Position numbers and translations under genes: made by a program | NCBI GenBank assembly: GCA_017479425.1 | Contig: JAFVCD010000039.1 | Span: forward strand, 1-64,000 | Direction of reading: 5' to 3' | Origin: Oscillospiraceae bacterium | GTDB taxonomy: Bacteria > Bacillota > Clostridia > Oscillospirales > Oscillospiraceae | Length of the DNA stretch: 64,000 bases | Notes under the pieces: generated by a model | Seen by the model: the letters and a program-made list of their open reading frames with translations, nothing else | The model's database searches: none | Told to the model about the DNA's origin: nothing | Shown: piece after piece, positions 58,119-64,000 of the stretch | Layout: each line of letters opens with the position of its first letter | Numbering within the stretch: the first letter of the stretch is position 1

Positions 58119-60470
58119 TTAGCCTCTGAATATTGCTAAAAACTGTGCGTTCTCCTCAGATAGTCCGATGCTGCCCATATTTTCAGCAGACCAGCTGTCA
58201 TAAAGCTCAGCGAGCCGCTTAACTCCGTCTGTGTATTCCGGCAAATCGCTCTCGCAGGAGCGGATAAGATCCAGCTCCATATTCCAGTTATTGCTGTCAG
58301 AGATCACATACCTGACGAACTTCTCCCCCTGCGCCATAGCGTCAGCAGTGCGCCCGCGGGAAAAATAATACGCCGAAACGTAGTAAGGAATGATATTTGA
58401 GCGAACACTTTCAAGATCTCTCGCATATTCATCCGCCTTCTCAACGATCTGCGGATTATCAAGATTATTCATAGCTGAGTAGACATATGAGAGCTTCGCG
58501 TCCGCCCACTCGAAGCGGTCGAGCGATATCGCAGTTTCGAGAGAATTGAAGGTGACGTTTCTTGAGATGGTATCCTGCGCCGCCATATTCATGCCGAGCA
58601 GAACTCCGAAAACCACGGCGCACACGGTAAAGCCGATTATCACGCCGTTTTGAGCCTTTTTCGGAAGCTTTAAGGCGACATTCTCGCCGCAGCAAACATT
58701 CAAAAGCGCAAAAGCACCGTATGCGATTGGCAAATACGCAAAAAATGAGAAAATTACCTCGATTGCGGCGTGGATAGCCATAAACGCAAGGCTTCCAATA
58801 AGCGCAGCAGCCATTGTATGACGATTTCCCTTTTTAAGCTCGATTATTACAGCCGCGGCAGAAACGCCAAATAGCGAAAGAAAGCTCAAAAGGCCGATAA
58901 TGCCCGTTTCAAGCATCGTCTGAATATAGTGATTATGAACGTATTTCGTTTCGTAGAAAAACTCCTGTACGCTCTTTAGCGCAGATTCAAACGCGCCGAG
59001 GCCAAGACCGATTATCGGGCTCTGTCGCCAGAGCTTAAGTCCGTCCTCAAAGAACGCAAATCGCTGAATTGCGTTCTCATTTGCGAGTAACCCCTGAAGG
59101 CGGTTGGCCACGAAGCCGGGCAGCAGCTTGTAGTCAAGCGGCAGATTATATGAGCCAAAAGATGCTTTTTCAATGACAGAATCAGACTCGGCTTTGAAAT
59201 TGAAATAGCAGACAAGGCTGTCATCGGGAACCGTAAAGGCTGCGCTGCGTGCATCGCCGGAGTAGAGCACCGTGGAGGTGTGCATAATTGTTTCCGCGCG
59301 GTTCTGGCTCTCTATTGTTACGCTCACATCGCCGGCTCCGGTTATTTCAAGATTATAACTGCCGGGTGCGGGGTATTCAGCTCTGCGGAGAGCTTCGCCT
59401 GCGGAAAGCGATGCGGCGCCGGTAAAGTTAATTGCGATAACGAGGAAAACAGCGGCAAGCGCGGCAAAAGCGGCGATAAGAATATATAGAAGCTTCAGCT
59501 TTCCGCTGAGATAAGCTGAGAGCCCGGAGATTGCAAATTTATCAATAAGGCACAATAAAGCGGCGCCTATAATAAGGCAAAGCATCGGCACGGGCTGAAA
59601 CCCGGACCAGCTGTCAAAGGATGTGGCGGATATCAAAGCCGCAGCAACGACGCAAAGGGCGAAATCTGCTGCAAAAAGAAGAAGCAGCTCAGCCTTTTTC
59701 TCGCGCTTTTCAAAAATAAAGAAGATAATAAGAGCAGCCCCGAGAGCGAGAGTTGCGCCCATACTGAAGGCAAGGGTAAATCCAAGCGTGCAAATAAATA
59801 GGAGAACAATTCTGAAGAATCTGGACTTGGCGCTTTCGCTCGACAGAATAAGAGACAAAGAAAGAATTATTCCGAGGCCGCAAATGCTTGCAAAAACATT
59901 GGGATTAGTATAAAGCGAGGTAATTCTGACGCCGGGCTCAATAAAACCTATTGAAGAGTACGAATCCGTAAAGGGGCTGAGCAAAGCGATAAAAAAACTG
60001 CCGATAGTCCTTGTAGATATCATGTCAATGCTGACAAGAGCGGCCGTTGCGGCAAAAACAGAATAGATAATACCAAGCCATGAACCGGAGCGATTTTTAT
60101 CTTCAGGCGAAACAGCAGTAAGAATAAAAGCTATAAGGAAAGCGCTGAATGGCTTGAGAAACTCCTTGAGCGCAAATTTCCCGGAGATAGCGTAGAAGCA
60201 TGAAGCCCCGCCGATCAAAACATATAATGCAAGAGCACCGAACGGCAGGTAAAAGCGCCCTCTGAGCTTCTTGAATTTTGCGACAAGAATAATTGCGGCA
60301 ATAATAAGAAGTATAATGCAAACGACCTTTGCATTCGCTGTAGTCTCCATTAAGGAAACGCAATAAAACAATAATATGCCTAATATTATAGGAACTAAAG
60401 AGTGTAACAGCTCCTTGCGCTTAAGAGAAGCTTCAAACCCGCTGATGCGTGCTTTTGCCAAAAGTATCAC
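58119..60470 (-). CDS. O-antigen ligase/polymerase (Wzy/WaaL-like) membrane protein
   Basis: 783 aa, about 12 or more TM helices with a large extracytoplasmic loop (about 345-470) before the Wzy_C-type motif GLGLGAFESALKS-VQEFFYETKYVHNHYIQTMLETGIIG (ends GLGLGAFESAL, HNHYIQTMLETG), whose His and surrounding residues are typical of ligases. The C-terminal ~150 aa are soluble and helical, TPR-like. Likely polymerises or ligates the polysaccharide made by the downstream genes. Starts the three-gene unit. Confidence 0.9.
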   Translation of the reverse strand: MILLAKARISGFEASLKRKELLHSLVPIILGILLFYCVSLMETTANAKVVCIILLIIAAIILVAKFKKLRGRFYLPFGALALYVLIGGASCFYAISGKFALKEFLKPFSAFLIAFILTAVSPEDKNRSGSWLGIIYSVFAATAALVSIDMISTRTIGSFFIALLSPFTDSYSSIGFIEPGVRITSLYTNPNVFASICGLGIILSLSLILSSESAKSRFFRIVLLFICTLGFTLAFSMGATLALGAALIIFFIFEKREKKAELLLLFAADFALCVVAAALISATSFDSWSGFQPVPMLCLIIGAALLCLIDKFAISGLSAYLSGKLKLLYILIAAFAALAAVFLVIAINFTGAASLSAGEALRRAEYPAPGSYNLEITGAGDVSVTIESQNRAETIMHTSTVLYSGDARSAAFTVPDDSLVCYFNFKAESDSVIEKASFGSYNLPLDYKLLPGFVANRLQGLLANENAIQRFAFFEDGLKLWRQSPIIGLGLGAFESALKSVQEFFYETKYVHNHYIQTMLETGIIGLLSFLSLFGVSAAAVIIELKKGNRHTMAAALIGSLAFMAIHAAIEVIFSFFAYLPIAYGAFALLNVCCGENVALKLPKKAQNGVIIGFTVCAVVFGVLLGMNMAAQDTISRNVTFNSLETAISLDRFEWADAKLSYVYSAMNNLDNPQIVEKADEYARDLESVRSNIIPYYVSAYYFSRGRTADAMAQGEKFVRYVISDSNNWNMELDLIRSCESDLPEYTDGVKRLAELYDSWSAENMGSIGLSEENAQFLAIFRG

Positions 60471-60521
60471 CTCATAATAGCTAGTAGCAGTATTATATAC
60501 TATCCGATTAAGTATTACAAG

Positions 60522-60555
60522 TAAAAAACAACCCCACGGGAAATCCCGTGGGGTC
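60522..60555 (-). terminator. Terminator of the S-layer gene
   Basis: Minus strand ACCCCACGGGA/TCCCGTGGGGT hairpin (60531-60554) followed by TGTTTTTT, 33 bp after the stop codon. Confidence 0.92.
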
Positions 60556-60587
60556 GAATTTAGTTCAAGTAATAATCAGAGGATCAA

Positions 60588-62840
60588 TTACTTTACGATG
60601 TAAACGAGGACAGCCTCACCATTGAGGGTGTAGACAGTAACGGTAGCATCCTCAATCGCAGTAGCAAGATCATCGAGGGTAAGAGCGGTAAGGGTCTTAT
60701 CCTTCTCAAGGTAGATCTTAGCGGAGCTTGCAACAGCATAGCTTGCGCCAGCGGAGAGAACCTCGTTCTCATACTTGACGTTGGCCTTAACAGGAGCAAC
60801 TGCAACGGTCTTGTCGCCAGCGGAGAAGGCGGTGTCAGCGAGCTCTCTGTAAACACCGGTCTCAGCGTCGAGCTTCATAGCAGTGAAGTTGCCGGCAGCA
60901 ACATCAGCGTCAACCTTGACGGTGACGATCTGAGCATCAACAACAGCGGTGTAGGTCTTGTAAGCCTCATCCTTGTTGACGCCGAGCTCAACAGTAGCTT
61001 CAGAAGCAGTGCTGAGAGCAAGGATCACGTTCTTGACAGTCGGATCAGCCTTGGCGTCAGAAACTTCGCTGGTGGAAACATAGACGTACTGAGCAACGCC
61101 CTTGTCAGCAACAACAACGCCTTCGACGTTCTTGATGGACGGAACATTGCGGTAGCCGGTTACGACCTTGTACTCAACCTCGCCCTTGGAGTTCTCGATG
61201 CCGAGGAGGTAGGTGGTCTTGCTGTTAGCATTTACGCCGGTAGCAACAGCGATCTTTGCGCCGAGAGTCTCGTTTGCAGTTGCAAGGTTCTCAACAACAG
61301 CAAGATCGGTAAGAGCAGCGTTCTTAGCATTGGTCTTGTAGGTTACAACATTATCAGTAGCAACCTTCTTGTAGTCATCCTCAGAGATGGTTACATCAAA
61401 GGTGGTGCCGTCAGCGAAGCTGCGAAGACGTGCAAGGTAGGAAACGCTGGCATCGAGTCCGCCAACGCCTGCGGTAGCGGTCTTAACAACAACAGCGTAA
61501 ACGAGCGGAGCCTCGGTCTTAGCCTCGGTGTAAACCTCAGCCTTAACTACGAGATTGTTAGCGTCAGTCCAGATGGTGACGGTCTGATCCTTCTTAACAG
61601 CAAGTGCGGAAGTGTCAACGCCGTCAAGAACCTTGTAGCCCTTGCCGCCGATGGTGTAGGTGCCGCCGGAGACCTTGGTTACAGCAACGTTCTCAGTCTT
61701 CTCAGCAACAACAGCGGAGAGGACGGAATCAGAATTGATGGTGTAGACGATAACGTCCTTCTCAGCGAAGGTCTCGTTAGTCTCATACTTAATGCCCTTG
61801 ACCATGATGCCGGCCTTGATGTCCTTAGCGGCGTCAGCCTTTACGAGGTCAGCCTTGGCAAGAGTGTAAACATACTCGTTGTTAGCAACAACAAGGAGCT
61901 CTTCCTTATCGCCGAATACCTTAACGGTAGCGCCGTTCTTGATATCGCCGAGGGTAGCATCCTTACCGTCAACAATGTACTCGATGGTAGGATCAGCATC
62001 CTTTTCCTTGAGGCCAACGTCAGCCTTGAGGGTCTTGACGGTGACGGTGCCGGTGTGGGTAGCTACGGGAGTAGCCTCAACAACAGCGACGGTCTTGGTG
62101 CCGACCTTGTAGGTAACGGTGGGAACGCCGGCATCATCAGTGGTATCGGTGCCAACGATCTTGTACTGAGCGTTGTACTGGGAAGCACGCTGAGCAGCAT
62201 CATACTTAACAGCGTTGAAGAGGGTCTGCATAGCAACGCCGCGGCTGATGGGAGCGCTGAGGTCAACGGACTCATCAATGCCAGCGAAGAGGCCGATGCC
62301 GTTAGCAACCTGAGCAACCTTGGTCTCCCAATAGTTTCCGGTGTAGTTGTTGCCGGTCTTCTCGCCGTCTTTGTAGGTGAAGCCGTTGTTCATAGCGAGG
62401 AGAAGTACCTTCGCAAACTGATAACCGGTGAGGGAATCAGCAGGAGCGAACTGTCCGTTATAACCGTCGATGATGCCCTCGGAAGCGCAGAAAGCAACAA
62501 AAGCGTTGCTCCAGAGCGTGGTGGGAACATCAGAGAATACGGTAGCGGAAGCGGGAAGCTTGGTAGCAAGGTTCTCGCCGAGAACGAGGTAGGCAGCGAT
62601 CTTCGCAGCCTGGTCACGGGTCAGGTTTCCGTCAAGAGCGAGCTCTTTGTCGGAATAGCCTTTGATTAGGCCGAGACCAACGGATACGTTGGCAGCAGCG
62701 GCATAATCGCTTGCCTTTGAAGCAGCTCCGTCATCATAGCTGGCAAGATTGTCCTCAGCAGCAAGAGCGCCGATGGAGAGAGTGCCAACTACCATGACAA
62801 GAGCCAGAACAAGTGCAAGTGTCTTTTTCAGGGTCTTCAT
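60588..62840 (-). CDS. S-layer homology (SLH) domain surface protein
   Basis: Secreted cell-surface protein, probably the S-layer subunit. 750 aa: signal peptide (MKTLKKTLALVLALVMV... cleaving after GALA), three SLH domains (about 45-92, LTRDQAAKIAAYL; about 104-153, SLTGYQFAKVLLLAMN; about 168-213, ISRGVAMQTLFNAV) that anchor to pyruvylated secondary cell-wall polymer, and a beta-rich Ala/Val/Thr/Lys/Asp-dominated remainder with very few Cys. Codon bias is strong and uniform, as expected of a highly expressed gene. Strong promoter, long structured leader, RBS AAGGAGG and a strong terminator. Confidence 0.93.
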   Translation of the reverse strand: MKTLKKTLALVLALVMVVGTLSIGALAAEDNLASYDDGAASKASDYAAAANVSVGLGLIKGYSDKELALDGNLTRDQAAKIAAYLVLGENLATKLPASATVFSDVPTTLWSNAFVAFCASEGIIDGYNGQFAPADSLTGYQFAKVLLLAMNNGFTYKDGEKTGNNYTGNYWETKVAQVANGIGLFAGIDESVDLSAPISRGVAMQTLFNAVKYDAAQRASQYNAQYKIVGTDTTDDAGVPTVTYKVGTKTVAVVEATPVATHTGTVTVKTLKADVGLKEKDADPTIEYIVDGKDATLGDIKNGATVKVFGDKEELLVVANNEYVYTLAKADLVKADAAKDIKAGIMVKGIKYETNETFAEKDVIVYTINSDSVLSAVVAEKTENVAVTKVSGGTYTIGGKGYKVLDGVDTSALAVKKDQTVTIWTDANNLVVKAEVYTEAKTEAPLVYAVVVKTATAGVGGLDASVSYLARLRSFADGTTFDVTISEDDYKKVATDNVVTYKTNAKNAALTDLAVVENLATANETLGAKIAVATGVNANSKTTYLLGIENSKGEVEYKVVTGYRNVPSIKNVEGVVVADKGVAQYVYVSTSEVSDAKADPTVKNVILALSTASEATVELGVNKDEAYKTYTAVVDAQIVTVKVDADVAAGNFTAMKLDAETGVYRELADTAFSAGDKTVAVAPVKANVKYENEVLSAGASYAVASSAKIYLEKDKTLTALTLDDLATAIEDATVTVYTLNGEAVLVYIVK

Positions 62841-63222
62841 GTAGTGTTTCCTCCTTATAAAAATAAATTACTAATGAATTTTTGCCGGTTACATGAACCC
62901 GGCGGTTTGTATGTAAACGGTTTTCCCGTTTGCACCTATTTTATTTTGAACTTTTCCTTGTTCAAAACGCCCAATTTCTTATGTTTTTGCTTCAAAACAT
63001 AACTTTAATTTTGTTTTGTCCCCCAAAAGGAGGAGTACGGCGGAGACCTTTCAGGTCGGGCGGCCCTTGAAGCTCCGCCGTACACTTACATAATGAAGAC
63101 TCTTAAGGCTTCGGAAAAGTTCCTCAAAATAATGAAAACTTTTTTACCTTTTTAAGGCTCTAAGAATCCGCACCATCTGTTATACCGAGGAAAATGGCGA
63201 TAACATTCCCCTCAATGCGGTC
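62841..63222 (-). promoter_or_regulatory. Long structured 5' untranslated region of the S-layer gene
   Basis: About 370 nt between promoter and start codon. Hairpins on the minus strand include an 11-bp stem GTACGGCGGAG/CTCCGCCGTAC (63035-63083) enclosing GGGC/GCCC and ACCT/AGGT mini-stems, so a three-way junction; ATGTTTT/AAAACAT; GAAC/GTTC; AAACGG/CCGTTT; and GCCGG/CCGGC just before the ribosome site. No open frame is convincing here. Long stabilising leaders are known for S-layer mRNAs. Confidence 0.7.
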
Positions 63223-63251
63223 ATTTTAGCACAGCTAATTTAGCTTGTCAA
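63223..63251 (-). promoter_or_regulatory. S-layer gene promoter with palindrome in the spacer
   Basis: Minus strand TTGACA (63246-63251), 17-nt spacer, TAAAAT (63223-63228). The spacer contains AGCTAA-A-TTAGCT (63233-63245), a perfect 13-bp palindrome. Confidence 0.85.
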
Positions 63252-63304
63252 TAGGAAAGTTACAAAATAGTTACAAAAATCGAAAAAAATTTTTACCAGT
63301 CGAT

Positions 63305-64000
63305 TTATCGTCTTTCGGCACCGATTTCGCGGAGCGCGGCGACGACCTTTTCCATTACTGCGTCTGCATCCTCTACCTTGAGGGTGGACTCATCGGAGCG
63401 GAGGACGAGAGAATAGGCTGTGCTTCGCTTGCCGAACGGAATTCCTGCGCCCTCATAGACGTCGAAGAGCTTTACATCTCTCAGAAGCTCGCCGCCGGCG
63501 GTCTTTATGGTCTTTTCGATCTCGCCCACGGTTACATCCTTATCGGCGATGACCGCGATATCGCGGGTGACCGCCGGGAAGCGGGGCAGCGGCTTGTAGG
63601 TTGCGCCCTTGCCGCGGACTGCGAGAAGCTTATCGACTCTCAGCTCGGCGGCGTAGAAATCGACGTCGGCGCCGAAATTCTTTGCTGTGAGCGGATGGAT
63701 CTGGCCGAACGTACCGAGCACCGTGCCGTTTGCGCTGACCTCGGCACAGCGGCCGGGGTGGAACGCGGGCGCGTCGGTCTTTGCGGTGTACTCGATGTTC
63801 TCAATGCGAAGCGCTGAGAGGATCGCCTCGACAGCGCCCTTGAACTTGAAGAAGCTCATATCTTCGCCGTAAGCTCCGAGAGTCAGCACCTTCGGCTCGT
63901 CGGCGTAGCGATCTTCGCGTTTTTCCGCAGGCTTGAGGTAGATTTTGCCGATCTCGTAGAGCTTGACGTCGGCGTTGCCCTTTGCGTCGTTGCGCGCGAG
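63305..64000 (-). CDS. pheT: Phenylalanyl-tRNA synthetase beta subunit, C-terminal part
   Basis: Truncated by the window edge; 231 codons are visible. The B8-like region (LTLGAYGEDMSFFKFKGAVEAIL, GRCAEVSANGTVLGTFGQIHP) and the C-terminal FDX-ACB anticodon-binding domain (about the last 95 residues: KPLPRFPAVTRDIAVIADKDV, FDVYEGAGIPFGKRSTAYSL, LKVEDADAVMEKVVAALR) are diagnostic of PheT. The frame is open to base 64000 (GKIYLKPAEK). pheS would lie further right. Its 3' end is 54 bp from the S-layer promoter region. Confidence 0.96.
   Translation of the reverse strand, partial: LARNDAKGNADVKLYEIGKIYLKPAEKREDRYADEPKVLTLGAYGEDMSFFKFKGAVEAILSALRIENIEYTAKTDAPAFHPGRCAEVSANGTVLGTFGQIHPLTAKNFGADVDFYAAELRVDKLLAVRGKGATYKPLPRFPAVTRDIAVIADKDVTVGEIEKTIKTAGGELLRDVKLFDVYEGAGIPFGKRSTAYSLVLRSDESTLKVEDADAVMEKVVAALREIGAERR

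Noticed and set aside
1..64000. CRISPR array, rRNA operon, prophage or complete insertion sequence
   Set aside because: No regularly spaced direct repeats, rRNA motifs, phage structural genes or intact transposase with both ends were seen.

Overview
The window looks like a chromosomal segment of a spore-forming Clostridia bacterium, most likely an Oscillospiraceae relative. This is inferred from the GC-rich coding style, SpoIIP, the CtsR-ClpC module, SLH-domain S-layer protein, Firmicutes-type galT, RecD2, PolA without a recognisable 3'-5' exonuclease motif, and several TTG/GTG starts with strong Shine-Dalgarno sites. No species call is possible from sequence alone.

Layout. 1-600: left-edge remnant of an IS200-type element with a frameshifted transposase. 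650-1800 (-): rplJ-rplL with an L10 leader. 1.9-9.7 kb: signalling and envelope genes (GGDEF protein, lipoprotein, XRE regulator, membrane PP2C/anti-sigma-type fusion, YgjP-like peptidase), then a yybP-ykoY-type (Mn2+) riboswitch in front of a DUF4177 microprotein and an SPFH protein. 9.7-25.2 kb: spoIIP, TSCPD/HAD pair, Na/Pi transporter, GNAT, murI-ywiB-argS, an XpaC/HMA operon, ctsR-UVR-clpC, ferredoxin, trmN-like/rsmI. 25.3-34.5 kb (-): a DNA-repair and envelope operon radC-uvrB-x-recD2-comFC-mreB-galT, preceded by an AT-rich spacer carrying three DnaA-box-like 9-mers. 34.9-50.6 kb (-): one very long co-directional run, lipoprotein-RR-HK-yqhQ-prmC-recA-recX-rimO-pgsA-cysE-cysS-RAYT-polA-rimI-tsaD. 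50.7-55.2 kb: tRNA-Leu(CAA), GNAT, MerR/TipA-like regulator, ZIP transporter, two tRNA-Ser genes, pepV. 55.2-63.3 kb: repeats, a small exopolysaccharide cluster, and an S-layer gene with a long structured leader. The window ends inside pheT.

How genes work together. Translation and RNA maintenance (rplJL, argS, cysS, pheT, rsmI, rimO, prmC, tsaD, tRNAs) and genome maintenance (radC, uvrB, recD2, recA, recX, polA) dominate. A metal theme recurs: the Mn-type riboswitch before DUF4177/SPFH, a small HMA protein, and an identical palindromic half-site pair (AGTTAG-N6-CTAACT) in the promoter regions of both the ferredoxin and the ZIP transporter. Envelope genes (mreB, murI, S-layer, polysaccharide genes, spoIIP) form the second theme.

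Most notable non-coding structure: a ~160-bp dispersed repeat present twice in inverted orientation (9.7 and 55.3 kb), with conserved hairpins and each copy abutting a different terminator-like hairpin; the Mn riboswitch context; the DnaA-box cluster; a predicted leaderless methyltransferase mRNA; a MITE-like inverted repeat at 55.5 kb; and the multi-hairpin S-layer leader. No CRISPR array, rRNA operon, prophage or complete insertion sequence was seen.
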